Shown: positions 41,274 to 50,424, numbered from the stretch's first letter. The stretch: DNA of 64,000 nucleotides from Firmicutes bacterium CAG:582 (GCA_000435515.1 FR884179.1:1-64000); one strand, 5' to 3'. Notes: generated by a model not told the origin, from the letters alone. Translations and numbers: made by a program.

Positions 41274-41357
41274 ATGAGCAAGAAAGACTTTTTAATCTTA
41301 TCTTTAATCATTATTATCTTCCTATTAGTATCTTTGTTATACATAGTACTAATATAG
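41274..41357 (+). CDS. Putative type I toxin: 27-residue membrane peptide
   Basis: ATG after GGGAGG (7 bases) encodes 27 residues: MSKKDF, then a single hydrophobic helix LILSLIIIIFLLVSLLYIVLI. Lengths and layout match locus 1 (30 residues): own promoter with a GGAACAT 5' end, RBS-masking hairpin, and an antisense block downstream. The two peptides are alike in composition, not in sequence. Confidence 0.6.
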   Translation: MSKKDFLILSLIIIIFLLVSLLYIVLI

Positions 41358-41361
41358 AAAT

Positions 41362-41477
41362 AAAAAAAATCACCTAACTCAGCAATGATTTAGGTGATTG
41401 CTAAAATATTACTAGGCAACACTCAACATGCGAATATTAAATGTTCCTCTTTTTATTGTATGCAAGTCTTTCTTGCT
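41362..41477 (-). ncRNA. Putative antisense antitoxin RNA, locus 2
   Basis: The minus-strand block with TAAAAT (41484-41489) and TACAAT (41455-41460) is nearly identical to locus 1. The RNA runs to a terminator (AATCACCTAA/TTAGGTGATT at 41368-41399, then eight T). It would be antisense to the 3' end of the toxin mRNA. Confidence 0.5.
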
Positions 41478-41492
41478 AAATACATTTTACCA

Positions 41493-41530
41493 TAAAAAAA
41501 GTATTCATACAAGTTCAACGAATACTCTTT
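41493..41530 (-). terminator. Terminator of the AI-2E-family transporter gene
   Basis: AGTATTC and GAATACT pair and are followed by seven T on the minus strand. It abuts the promoter block of the locus 2 antisense RNA. Confidence 0.75.
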
Positions 41531-41539
41531 TTTTTACTT

Positions 41540-42748
41540 TTAATCTTTTTGCTTTTTACTTGGTTTAACGATTTTATCAAGCGTATAAGCTTCTGTTTCT
41601 ACTGGTAACTTTTTATTCTTAAGTCTTTGATTTACTAAATCAATTACAAGTTCATATATAATCGTAAAACATGGAACTGCGATTAATAAACCAACAAGGC
41701 CAAATAATCCTCCAAATAAAGTAATTGCAAATAATACCCAAAATGATGGAAGTCCAGTTGCTTGTCTTTGAATAGCAGGCGTTACAAAATTTCCATCAAT
41801 TTGTTGCAGTACAACAATGAATAAAACAAAAGTGATTGCTTTAACTGGAGAAATCATACAAATAAGCAAAGCTGATGGTATAGTTCCAATATATGGTCCA
41901 AAATAAGGAATTAAATCAGTTAAACCCACTAAAGTAGCTATTAAAAGTGCATATGGATATTTACAAATAAGCAAGAATAAAAGTGTACAAGTAAATACAA
42001 ATCCAAATGAGTCACATATCTTACCAATCATGAATTGACAGAATACATGATTAACATGTTTTACTTCATCAATAAAGGCATCAACATGTTTTATATCAAA
42101 GAAAGAATATAAAGTTTTTCTAATTCCTGCTCCAAAGTTTTTAGTATTAGCTAAGATATAAACAGCAAATACTCCACCAATTGCAAAGTTAAATATAAAT
42201 GTTAAGAAGCCAAATACCCCACTTCTAACTTTATCTAAAGCCGATTGAGTTAATGGAGATATAACTGTATTTATTGCATTCATTAAAGATTTAGAAATTT
42301 CATTATACTTTTCTAAAATATCAGCAGACAATTCTTTATTATTTGAAAGCCATCCAGTTATTGCACTCTCTAAATCTTTTAAATAATCCGGAACATTAAC
42401 TAAAAGAGATTGAATACTCGTTAATAATTGAGGAATAATGATACTTATTAAAGCAACTAATAAACCAATAATAATAACAAATGTACATAGAATACTTAAA
42501 TTTCTCTTGGTCTTTTCTTTTTCAATTTTATTAAACACTTTATTTTCAAATAAATTAACTATTGGATGCATTATATAAGCAAGCACTAAACCATATATCA
42601 AAGGCATCATTATATTTAAAATATTTTTAATAAAGTCAAATATTACTCCAATATTATAAATTATAAAAGAAAATAATATTCCCGCAGCAATTACTAAAAA
42701 AGCAGTCACGCCAATTTGTACTACTTTATTATCAAATAGTTTTTTCAC
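41540..42748 (-). CDS. AI-2E family transporter (TqsA/YdiK-like)
   Basis: 402 residues with about eight transmembrane helices, a cytoplasmic/periplasmic soluble portion near residues 120-170 (SLLVNVPDYLKDLESAITGW), and the conserved motif TDLIPYFGPYIGTIPSALL near residue 280. The family is predicted to export small molecules; the AI-2 link is by homology only and some members act as Na+/H+ antiporters. I take the GTG at 42748 as the start (AGGTGAT upstream) over an in-frame GTG inside the RBS. Confidence 0.85.
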   Translation of the reverse strand: MKKLFDNKVVQIGVTAFLVIAAGILFSFIIYNIGVIFDFIKNILNIMMPLIYGLVLAYIMHPIVNLFENKVFNKIEKEKTKRNLSILCTFVIIIGLLVALISIIIPQLLTSIQSLLVNVPDYLKDLESAITGWLSNNKELSADILEKYNEISKSLMNAINTVISPLTQSALDKVRSGVFGFLTFIFNFAIGGVFAVYILANTKNFGAGIRKTLYSFFDIKHVDAFIDEVKHVNHVFCQFMIGKICDSFGFVFTCTLLFLLICKYPYALLIATLVGLTDLIPYFGPYIGTIPSALLICMISPVKAITFVLFIVVLQQIDGNFVTPAIQRQATGLPSFWVLFAITLFGGLFGLVGLLIAVPCFTIIYELVIDLVNQRLKNKKLPVETEAYTLDKIVKPSKKQKD

Positions 42749-42800
42749 ATTTATCACCTATAACAATTATAAAGAAAAATTACTTTTTTGTAAACAAAAG

Positions 42801-44234
42801 TTAGTTCTTTCCAAGATAATCTTTAATTGTTTTCTTTAATATATTAATATTTGTTTCTGATATATCAATAAGAGTAATTATATCACTTCTTAGTTCTTCA
42901 TCGTTTTCTATCTGAGCCACCAAACCCGATAAGCCATAATTTTTTAGATTCAATAAAGCTTTGGGAAATATTTTTATGGAATTTAAAGATGCTTTTGCCG
43001 TTACTTTTATTTGACTTTTAATAACATATTCTAAAATGATTTCTTTCAACAATGCATCACAACTTACATAGTTTTGAGTAAATTTACCTACTCCATTTAA
43101 ACAAACAAAAGCTTTTGCCATATCAAACAAGAATTCCGGTGGATCAAGTTCATACTTAGTAAATATCATAACCATATCCATAAAATAATTAGTTACTTCT
43201 CTACCACGTAAGTTATCACAGTAAGTTTTAACTTCATCTTTTAACCTTTTCTTTTGCTTTTCGCTTAACGTACCATAACGTGTTATTATAGAAAATATTT
43301 TTTCAAAATCACTTGTATAAGCTGCAAAGAAAAATTCTTTACAAAATTCAATTTCTTCTTTGCCTAAAGAAAACAACAATCCCATATCTAAAAAATAAAT
43401 ATTACCAAAACTATCAACACATAGATTTCCACTATGAGGATCTCCATGAAAAATTACATTATCATTTTCTAAAAGAGAATTAAAACTTAGTTTCAAATAA
43501 CTATTTATAGCCGTTTTTATTAATTCTTTATTTTCTTTTGTTAAAGGAAGCTGATTGATAGTTTTATGAGGAATATAATCCATTACAATAACATCACTTG
43601 ATGATAATTCTTCATATACCTTTGGTATACATATTTTAGTTGTGTTAGCTACACTTCCATTTACCTTTTCTGAAAATTCACCATATATTTTTATATTATT
43701 TATTTCATTATCAAAATTTGTCTCTTCGCTTATCCATTTTAAATATAAATTTAAGGCATGTTCTCCTCCAAAGAAATTTTTAAAATTGATAAACCTTCCA
43801 AATCTATGCATAAGTTTTTCTAATTTTTCAACATCTTTTACAATATTTTTTTCAACATCTTTTCTTTTAACCTTTATAGCAACATCTTTTCCGTTTTTAA
43901 GTTTAGCTTTATATACTTGAGAGATTGAAGCTGATCCAATCGGTGTTTCATCAATAGACAGAAATAAATCACGATAATTTTCCCCATAAGTACTTATCAA
44001 AGTATCTTCAACAATTTTAAATTCAACAGGTTCAATATCGTCACATATACTCGATAAAGCAACTCTATCACTTTCACTAAAATAATTTTGAAATTCATGT
44101 GTTGCTAACATTTGAGCAAGCTTTATATAAACAACACCCATATTAGTTGCAAAATCGCGAATCACTTCTCCATTTGATTTTCTTAACACTATTTTTTTCA
44201 CTACAGCACGAAGTACTTCAAAATATAATTTCAT
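42801..44234 (-). CDS. ABC1/UbiB-family atypical kinase
   Basis: 477 residues. The family's N-terminal signature reads YIKLAQMLATH (KxGQ with Ala for Gly), the Ala-rich loop reads GSASISQVYKA, VAIKVKRKDV carries the Lys, EETNFDNEINNIK follows, and the catalytic site is FHGDPHSGNLCVD with FLDMGLLFSL as the metal site. UbiB/AarF proteins act in quinone metabolism or as ATPases on lipids; here no quinone genes are near, so the target is unknown. No membrane anchor is evident at the C terminus. Divergent from the gerA operon. Confidence 0.8.
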   Translation of the reverse strand: MKLYFEVLRAVVKKIVLRKSNGEVIRDFATNMGVVYIKLAQMLATHEFQNYFSESDRVALSSICDDIEPVEFKIVEDTLISTYGENYRDLFLSIDETPIGSASISQVYKAKLKNGKDVAIKVKRKDVEKNIVKDVEKLEKLMHRFGRFINFKNFFGGEHALNLYLKWISEETNFDNEINNIKIYGEFSEKVNGSVANTTKICIPKVYEELSSSDVIVMDYIPHKTINQLPLTKENKELIKTAINSYLKLSFNSLLENDNVIFHGDPHSGNLCVDSFGNIYFLDMGLLFSLGKEEIEFCKEFFFAAYTSDFEKIFSIITRYGTLSEKQKKRLKDEVKTYCDNLRGREVTNYFMDMVMIFTKYELDPPEFLFDMAKAFVCLNGVGKFTQNYVSCDALLKEIILEYVIKSQIKVTAKASLNSIKIFPKALLNLKNYGLSGLVAQIENDEELRSDIITLIDISETNINILKKTIKDYLGKN

Positions 44235-44326
44235 AGAAAAAACTCCTTAAGAAAATATTATATATTATTTATTAACAAAAGAACATATATTTTTAACTTT
44301 TGGTTAAACTATTTAATGGTGATAAT

Positions 44327-45706
44327 ATGGACTATATAAAAAAGATAAATGAAGATTATAAAAACGTGACCGATTTAAATATCAAAAAAATAAAAAATAT
44401 CTATATTATCTATCTTGAATCTATTATTGATCAAAACAAAATAAACGATTATATTTTAAAAATCATACCTAAAAGTCATATACCTAGAGATATAAAAGAA
44501 TTAATTCCAAGTCCTAATATAAAAGATGTTCCTGACTATGATACTTTATCCCTTTATTTGGAATCCGGTTTTACTATTATTATAAATAGACATCAAATAA
44601 TCGCGGTAGAAACAAGAGGAAACTTAGCACGTTCAATCGATACTCCAACTACTGAAAGTACAATATATGGTCCAAAAGAAGCTTTTGTTGAAAATTATCA
44701 AGTTAACTTAGGTTTAATCAAACGTCGAATAAAATCTAAACATTTAAAAAATAAAGATATCTTTATCGGAAGATATACAAAAAATACCGCAAGTGTTCTT
44801 TATATAGAAACAATTGCTGAAGAAAAGATATACAATGACGTTATTGAAAAATTAGAAGCCATTGATCGAGATGGAGTCAATGATGTAACTCAGTTAAAAA
44901 AATATTTAGGTGATAAAACAAAAAACGCCTTTCCCGCTTTTAAAGTAACTGAAAGACCTGATGTTGTTGCCGCATCTTTATTAGAAGGAAAAATAGTTGT
45001 TATTCTTGATAACTCTTCCAATGCTTTAATTTTGCCTTCATTTTTAGCCGATTTTATAAATCCAATTGCTGATCATTATGAAAAAGCCATAAATATTAAC
45101 TTTTTAAAAATATTACGTTTTCTTTGTTTCTTTTTAGCTATCTTAACACCAGCTATATATGTCGCTATAACAACATACAATCAAGAAACTATACCAACAA
45201 CCATACTTATCAATTTTCAAGAGCAACGCAGTAAGGTTCCATTTCCAGCTGTAATTGAATGTTTTATCACACTTATCATATGTGAAATTTTAAGAGAAAG
45301 TGATATTCGTTTTCCATCAAGTTATGGTTCTGCCACTTCTATTTTAGGAGCTCTTGTTTTAGGCGAAGCAGCTGTATCTGCAGGTATTGTTTCACCTATA
45401 ATGATTATTATTGTTGCTATAACTTTTATTTCAAGTTTAATATTTACTGATCTTGAAATAATAAATTCTATAAGACATTGGAGATTTTTATTCTTATTTG
45501 TCGCAGCTATATATGGTCTTTTTGGAATAGGTATTTGTTTTATTGCATTAATTACTTCATTAACTAGTCAAGAAGTGTTTAATAAACCTTATTTTTATCC
45601 CCTATCACCATTTGATCTTACTTATATAAAACAAACCTTATTTAAAATGAAAACAAAGAAACGAAGCAAGTTATTAAGCAAAAATAGATATAAGGAGGCA
45701 CCATGA
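44327..45706 (+). CDS. gerAA: Spore germinant receptor subunit A (GerA family)
   Basis: 459 residues. A large N-terminal soluble domain (IPKSHIPRDIKELIPSP, EAFVENYQVNLGLIKRRIKS, ATESTIYGPKEAF-type motif TESTIYGPKEAF) followed by about five membrane helices near 265-430 and a basic tail. TIYGPKEAFVEN and the NLGLIKRR segment are typical of GerA subunits. Part of an A-C-B operon. Start at 44327 after GGTGATAAT; an earlier in-frame TTG is not used. Sits in the inner spore membrane and helps sense germinants. Confidence 0.92.
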   Translation: MDYIKKINEDYKNVTDLNIKKIKNIYIIYLESIIDQNKINDYILKIIPKSHIPRDIKELIPSPNIKDVPDYDTLSLYLESGFTIIINRHQIIAVETRGNLARSIDTPTTESTIYGPKEAFVENYQVNLGLIKRRIKSKHLKNKDIFIGRYTKNTASVLYIETIAEEKIYNDVIEKLEAIDRDGVNDVTQLKKYLGDKTKNAFPAFKVTERPDVVAASLLEGKIVVILDNSSNALILPSFLADFINPIADHYEKAININFLKILRFLCFFLAILTPAIYVAITTYNQETIPTTILINFQEQRSKVPFPAVIECFITLIICEILRESDIRFPSSYGSATSILGALVLGEAAVSAGIVSPIMIIIVAITFISSLIFTDLEIINSIRHWRFLFLFVAAIYGLFGIGICFIALITSLTSQEVFNKPYFYPLSPFDLTYIKQTLFKMKTKKRSKLLSKNRYKEAP

Positions 45707-46668
45707 AAAAACTAATTATTTTAATTCTAAGTATATTTTTTTTAACAGGATGTGCAAATTATCATGAACTAAATGATCTTGGAATTGTTTCCTCTATATT
45801 AGTAGACTATAAAGACAATCTTTTTTATACAACAATTGAAGTTATTGATGAAGAAGAATTTAAGACCTACTCTGGAATTGGAAATTCTTTAACAAATGCT
45901 TTAAATAACACTTTAATTGGTTCAAGCAAATATCTTTATTATGCTCATTTAAATGCTCTTATTTTAACAAACAATGTACCAATTGAAACTACATTAGATT
46001 ATTTTTTAAGAAGTCCTGAAACCAACAATACATTCTATCTTTGTATTACTGAAAAAACAGATATATATGATCAAGATAAAAATATGGGAGAAACATTAAA
46101 AAACATTTTAGAAAGAGTTTATAAAGATAACTTCTTTGATACAATAAAAAAACTAAAAGATAAAAACACTGACTTTGTATTACCAATATTAGATGAAGAC
46201 CTAAAAGTCAGTAAATTAAATCTATATAAAGGTAATAAAATGGTTACAACTCTAAATAATAATGAACTTAATACTTTAAAGTTGCTTTTTGGCTATGAAG
46301 AACTTTATATAAAAAATGGTAAAGATGATTACATTGAATTAAGTGTAAATAAAATTGATAAGAAAATTGATATAAAAGAAAAAATAAAAATAAGTTTAGA
46401 TTTAGAAACAACAGTAAGGCAAATTACAACTGGCGAAGAAGCAAATAATATAAAAGACGTAAAAAAAATACAGAAAAGATATAATAAAGAAATAGAAAAT
46501 AATATTTATGAATTAATAGATAAATTAAAAACCTATCAAGTAGATGTTTTAGGAATAAACAATATGTTATTAAACAAATTTCATAATATGGACAAACATT
46601 TCTATGATTATGATTTTGATATTGAAGTAAATACTCATATTAATAAGAAAGGACTTCTAATAAAATGA
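45703..46668 (+). CDS. gerAC: Spore germinant receptor lipoprotein subunit C (Ger(x)C)
   Basis: 321 residues. Lipoprotein signal with lipobox FLTGCAN (Cys about residue 18), then ELNDLGIVSSILVDYKDN, typical of Ger(x)C, and a mixed alpha/beta outer domain. ATGA overlap with gerAA, RBS AAGGAGG. Ger(x)C is normally the third gene; here it is second. Confidence 0.9.
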   Translation: MKKLIILILSIFFLTGCANYHELNDLGIVSSILVDYKDNLFYTTIEVIDEEEFKTYSGIGNSLTNALNNTLIGSSKYLYYAHLNALILTNNVPIETTLDYFLRSPETNNTFYLCITEKTDIYDQDKNMGETLKNILERVYKDNFFDTIKKLKDKNTDFVLPILDEDLKVSKLNLYKGNKMVTTLNNNELNTLKLLFGYEELYIKNGKDDYIELSVNKIDKKIDIKEKIKISLDLETTVRQITTGEEANNIKDVKKIQKRYNKEIENNIYELIDKLKTYQVDVLGINNMLLNKFHNMDKHFYDYDFDIEVNTHINKKGLLIK

Positions 46669-47615
46669 AAAAAGAATGGAACATTTTAAACTTTTTCAAT
46701 ATGCAAGGTTTATTTCTAGCAATAGGTTTTTCTAAGATACTGATTTCTTCCAAAGAAAAATTTCTATTTTCTATTTTAATAGGTTATATTTTAGGAATGA
46801 TACTTTTATATTTTCTAGATATCAAGAAAAAAAACAATATTTTTAATATCATACTTTATTCAATAATATCCGTATATGCTTTAGTAATTCTAATTAATAT
46901 GGCATCAACTATGTATTTAAATTTAATGAGTAAATCAATGATAAGCATCCCTCTTTTGCTTTTGATGCTCTATGTATTAAATAAAAAGGAAATCGTCTTA
47001 TATCGTGTAAGTAATATCATGATAGTTGTAAATATATGCATTTATCTTTTTGCTTTATTTTGTTTACTTCCATATTTTGATATCACAAACTTTGTTTATA
47101 CACATACTAAACCAATGAATATTTTAACGTCTGGTTTAAACTATACAATATTATCAACATCAATTGTACTTATGACTAAAGAAAATCAAAGAAAAGATGT
47201 AAGTATTTTAAAAACTTATACACTAGCAACAATATTTTTAATTATTGATTGTGTTATGATTTATGGAATATTTTCATATCCACTTGTAGAAGTAGTAAGA
47301 TATCCCGAATATGTTTTATTAAAAAAAATATCAATCGGAGGTTTTATTCAAAACTTAGAAAACTTAATTTCATTCATATGGCTATTCAATATTATAATAA
47401 GCTTAGTATATTTAACAAATAGTATAAAAAATTGTTTACCTAATAAAAAAATAATAAATTTAATAGTACCTATTCTTTTCATATTTGCAAGTATAGTTAA
47501 TAAATATTATGTAGCAATGCTTACGATGTATAAATACGAACCATTTATATTAGGTATAACATCATTAGTATTCATCATTTTTAATTATAATTTCAAGAAA
47601 AAAAACCACAAATAA
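46665..47615 (+). CDS. gerAB: Spore germinant receptor permease-like subunit B (GerB)
   Basis: 316 residues, about ten membrane helices, amino-acid-permease-like (endospore germination permease). The N-terminal helices (NFFNMQGLFLAIGFSKIL) correspond to the GerAB core; the length is a little shorter than B. subtilis GerAB (about 365). ATGA overlap with gerAC. Likely binds the germinant in the membrane. Confidence 0.85.
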   Translation: MKKEWNILNFFNMQGLFLAIGFSKILISSKEKFLFSILIGYILGMILLYFLDIKKKNNIFNIILYSIISVYALVILINMASTMYLNLMSKSMISIPLLLLMLYVLNKKEIVLYRVSNIMIVVNICIYLFALFCLLPYFDITNFVYTHTKPMNILTSGLNYTILSTSIVLMTKENQRKDVSILKTYTLATIFLIIDCVMIYGIFSYPLVEVVRYPEYVLLKKISIGGFIQNLENLISFIWLFNIIISLVYLTNSIKNCLPNKKIINLIVPILFIFASIVNKYYVAMLTMYKYEPFILGITSLVFIIFNYNFKKKNHK

Positions 47616-47628
47616 GTGGTTTTTAATT
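47597..47628. terminator. Bidirectional terminator between gerAB and fic
   Basis: AAAACCAC and GTGGTTTT pair around a 6-base loop with T runs on both strands; gerAB stops inside it. Confidence 0.8.
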
Positions 47629-47629
47629 G

Positions 47630-48685
47630 CTAAAATTTACTTAATAATTCAATTAATCTTGTATTCTTATATATACTTTCTCTTCCTACTTTTTCATATT
47701 CAAGAAGACCAGCATCTACTAATTGATTTAGATAAGTTGCAGCAGTTTGTCTTGTAACCCCACAACTTTGTTCAATATAATTTATTCTTGTATATACCTC
47801 AAAGAATAATGAATTCAATAATTCATCCGAATAAACCTTAGGCAATTTTTCTATAAATTCACTTTTAAAAGATTCCATTTCTTCTTGAATTTTTTTTATC
47901 AACTCTATCGTATTTTTTGATGTTTCTTCTACACCTTTTAAAATATAAACTATCCAATCCTCATAATTGTTTTCATTCCTAAATTCAGTAAATAGTCTAT
48001 AATAGTCACCTTTATTTTTATTTATATAATTGCTTAAATAAAGAATCGGACTGTCTAATAAATTATTTAATACTAAATACAAAACATTTAATATTCTTCC
48101 AGTTCTTCCATTTCCATCATAGAAAGGATGAATGCTTTCAAATTGATAATGGATTAATGCCATTTTAATTAATGGATCGATGTCATCATCATAATTATTA
48201 ATATAATCTTCCAAATTCTTTAACAAATCTCTGATTTCACTTTCAGATTGAGGTGGTGTATAAATAATTTCACCAGTGAGACTATTAACTAAATTAGTGC
48301 CCGGATTTTTTCTTATACCGCTCTTATTTGGTTCAATCATAGCTTGTAACTCAACTAATATATTTGTTGAAATAAATACTTTTTCTCTTATTATTTCATA
48401 TCCATGCCAAACAGCACTTCGATAATCAACTACTTCTTTTGCAGCACCATCTTTAAATCCACTTTCAGTTAGAACTTTATAAATACTATCATGAGTTGTA
48501 ACTATATTTTCAATCGCACTACTATCTTTTGCTTCATTTATAGTAATTGCATTTATAAGAATATGTTGATTTGGAATTGAATTAGCAAACCCTTTTAATT
48601 CGGCAAGAGATCTTGATGCATTATTTAAATATTCAAGAATTCTCGATGTCTTTAAATCATAGTCATTAAATGGTAATACCTTCAT
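47630..48685 (-). CDS. Fic-domain protein with C-terminal winged helix
   Basis: About 351 residues. Fic_N part, then the Fic core with the catalytic motif HPFYDGNGRTGRILNVLYL near residue 188 (all of HPFxxGNGRxxR present). An alpha-inhibitory-like segment with ITINEAKDSSAIENIV lies near residue 55, matching the (S/T)xxxE(G/N) inhibitory helix. A C-terminal helix-turn-helix has SCGVTRQTAATYLNQLVDAG. It AMPylates an unknown target; the HTH suggests autoregulation. Two 27-bp inverted repeats lie upstream. Start at 48685 after GAGGAG; an earlier ATG overlaps the RBS. Confidence 0.85.
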   Translation of the reverse strand: MKVLPFNDYDLKTSRILEYLNNASRSLAELKGFANSIPNQHILINAITINEAKDSSAIENIVTTHDSIYKVLTESGFKDGAAKEVVDYRSAVWHGYEIIREKVFISTNILVELQAMIEPNKSGIRKNPGTNLVNSLTGEIIYTPPQSESEIRDLLKNLEDYINNYDDDIDPLIKMALIHYQFESIHPFYDGNGRTGRILNVLYLVLNNLLDSPILYLSNYINKNKGDYYRLFTEFRNENNYEDWIVYILKGVEETSKNTIELIKKIQEEMESFKSEFIEKLPKVYSDELLNSLFFEVYTRINYIEQSCGVTRQTAATYLNQLVDAGLLEYEKVGRESIYKNTRLIELLSKF

Positions 48686-48723
48686 AAATTCATCACTCCT
48701 CATGTTAAATAATACACTATTTT

Positions 48724-48790
48724 TTTAACATAAACAATAAATATGTTAAAATTTTACATTTTTTTTAACGTATTAAAACAATGTGTTAAA
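48724..48790. promoter_or_regulatory. Two inverted-repeat operators upstream of fic
   Basis: TTTAACAT (48724) with ATGTTAAA (48743), and TTTAACGT (48764) with GTGTTAAA (48783). Each pair has an 11-base spacer, and the two are offset by exactly 40 bp. An extra half-site ATGTTAAA lies at 48702-48709. Likely bound by the HTH of Fic. Confidence 0.6.
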
Positions 48791-48811
48791 AATTTTAAAT
48801 AATTTGCATCT

Positions 48812-48842
48812 GAAAAAAACCACGAACAAGTAGTTTTTAATT
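48812..48842 (-). terminator. Terminator of tyrS
   Basis: AAACTAC and GTGGTTT pair (with G-U) around a 7-base loop, and a T run follows on the minus strand. Confidence 0.65.
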
Positions 48843-50081
48843 ATCTATAAAATTAACTTTCAAAAATACTTTTTTACCTTTTTGTAATACTAAAGCATTA
48901 TCTTTTAAGTCAGCATCTGTTACTATAAAATTTATATCATTTATTTTTTCTTGATTTAAACTAATACCATTTTGTTCAATAAGTCTTCTTGCTTCAGATT
49001 TAGATGAAGCAATTTTTGCTTCAACTAGCAAATCAATTATATTTATATTTAGCATTTTTCTTGAAATATTAATTGATGGCATATTTTCAGATATTCCATT
49101 ATTGTTAAATAGTTCTTCAGCTGTTTCTAGAGCTTGTTTTGCTTCAGCTTCTCCATGTACTAATTTTGTAACTTCAAACGCAAGTAGTTTTTTCGCTTTT
49201 CTTATGTCATTTTTACATAATTCTTTAATATCCGATATTTCCATTCTTGTAAAAAATGATAGACTTCTTTCAACATCTTCATCAAAAGAATTTATCCAAG
49301 CTTGAAAAAATTCAAATGGTGTTGTTTTATCTCTTGAAACCCAAAGTGTTCCACTAGCTGTTTTACCCATTTTCTCTCCATCAGCTTTTATAAGCAATGG
49401 ACAAGTAAAACCATATAAAGGATCAATTTTTTTACCATTGTTATATCCTAGTTTTATAGAAAGATCAGCGCCTGCTAAAATATTTCCCCATTGATCAGAG
49501 CCACCAATCTGTAATCGACATCCAAACTTTTCATTTAAATGCACAAAGTCGAATGCTTGCATTAACATATATCCCATTTCTAAAAATGTTAATCCACCGT
49601 TTTCTAATCTTTTTTTGTAACAATCAGCAGCAAGCATGTTGTTTACATTAAAATGAACTCCTATGTCTCTCATAAAATCAACATATGTCTTATCACAAAT
49701 CCAGTCAGCATTATCTACTATAATAGCTGGATTCTCTCCATCTGTTTTAACAAATCTTTTTACTAATTCTTTAACTTCTGCTTTATTATGAGCAACCTCT
49801 TCTTTTGAAAGCATTTTTCTCATATCACTTTTACCTGTGGGATCTCCGATTAGAGCAGTTGCTCCTCCAATCAAGATTATTCCATGATGTCCAAAGTCTT
49901 GAAGCCACCTAAATAATGTTAGAGCAAAAAAATGACCTATGTGCAAACTATCAGCAGTTGGATCAATACCTAAGTAAAAAGTCATAGATTCTCCATTAAT
50001 TAATTCTATTATCTCATCTCTGTGAGTTAAATCTTTTACATATCCTCGTTCTTCAAGAATATCAAACAAATTCTTTTCCAT
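48837..50081 (-). CDS. tyrS: Tyrosyl-tRNA synthetase
   Basis: 414 residues, class Ic. YLGIDPTADSLHIGHFFAL (HIGH) near residue 33, GGSDQWGNILAGADL near 194, and KADGEKMGKTASGTLWV (KMSKS-like KMGKT) near 230, then the C-terminal S4 domain with ASSKSEARRLIEQNGISLN. It charges tRNA-Tyr. Controlled by a T-box; a Tyr-rich ORF overlaps its first codons. RBS AAAAGGAGAAAT. Confidence 0.95.
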   Translation of the reverse strand: MEKNLFDILEERGYVKDLTHRDEIIELINGESMTFYLGIDPTADSLHIGHFFALTLFRWLQDFGHHGIILIGGATALIGDPTGKSDMRKMLSKEEVAHNKAEVKELVKRFVKTDGENPAIIVDNADWICDKTYVDFMRDIGVHFNVNNMLAADCYKKRLENGGLTFLEMGYMLMQAFDFVHLNEKFGCRLQIGGSDQWGNILAGADLSIKLGYNNGKKIDPLYGFTCPLLIKADGEKMGKTASGTLWVSRDKTTPFEFFQAWINSFDEDVERSLSFFTRMEISDIKELCKNDIRKAKKLLAFEVTKLVHGEAEAKQALETAEELFNNNGISENMPSINISRKMLNINIIDLLVEAKIASSKSEARRLIEQNGISLNQEKINDINFIVTDADLKDNALVLQKGKKVFLKVNFIDN

Positions 50082-50157
50082 ATTTTTTTATTTCTCCTTT
50101 TCTGTTTATATAGCTAATTAAAATTAATTCATTAAAGTAATAATAATAACTATCCAT
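50062..50157 (-). CDS. Tyr-rich leader ORF between the T-box and tyrS
   Basis: A 31-codon frame starts with ATG five bases after the strong AAGGAGGTGG (50163-50172). It begins MDSYYYYFNELILISYINRK, so four Tyr codons in a row lie at positions 4-7, with two more Tyr later, and it stops with TGA inside tyrS codons 6-7. The frame overlaps the tyrS start by 20 bases in another phase, so ribosomes on it would pass over the tyrS RBS. It could act as a leader peptide, but no other evidence is seen. Confidence 0.5.
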   Translation of the reverse strand: MDSYYYYFNELILISYINRKGEIKKYGKEFV

Positions 50158-50176
50158 ACAAACCACCTCCTTGAAA

Positions 50177-50389
50177 TAAAAAAGAGCAATAAGTCCAAAA
50201 AGGACGAATTGCTCGCGGTACCACCTTTATTCGTAATAATAGTTTATTACCTCTTCTTGATAACGGAAAAATCCGATTAAAATCATCATCTGTAATTCAT
50301 TATTATAAAATTACTTGTTTACACCACCCACAAGCTCTCTATTTAACTCTTAAAATAACTACTTTAAATGAATCGCTTTTTAATTAACC
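50177..50389 (-). promoter_or_regulatory. T-box riboswitch, tyrosine (specifier UAC)
   Basis: Minus-strand AAAGGTGGTACCGCGAG is the T-box; the terminator is GAGCAATTCGTCC/GGACTTATTGCTC with a T run. Upstream, the stem I end GCTTGTGGGTGGTGTAAACAAG and the specifier loop GAATTACAG hold UAC at 50292-50294, a Tyr codon. It controls read-through into tyrS by uncharged tRNA-Tyr. Confidence 0.92.
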
Positions 50390-50395
50390 ATTAAA

Positions 50396-50424
50396 AATAT
50401 ACTATAATATATGAAAAAAGTCAA
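50396..50424 (-). promoter_or_regulatory. tyrS T-box promoter
   Basis: Minus-strand TTGACT, 17-base spacer, TATATT; transcript start near 50389. Confidence 0.75.

Noticed and set aside
42801..44234. Ubiquinone biosynthesis role for the UbiB-like kinase
   Set aside because: No quinone genes nearby and the lineage is not expected to make ubiquinone; only family membership is supported.
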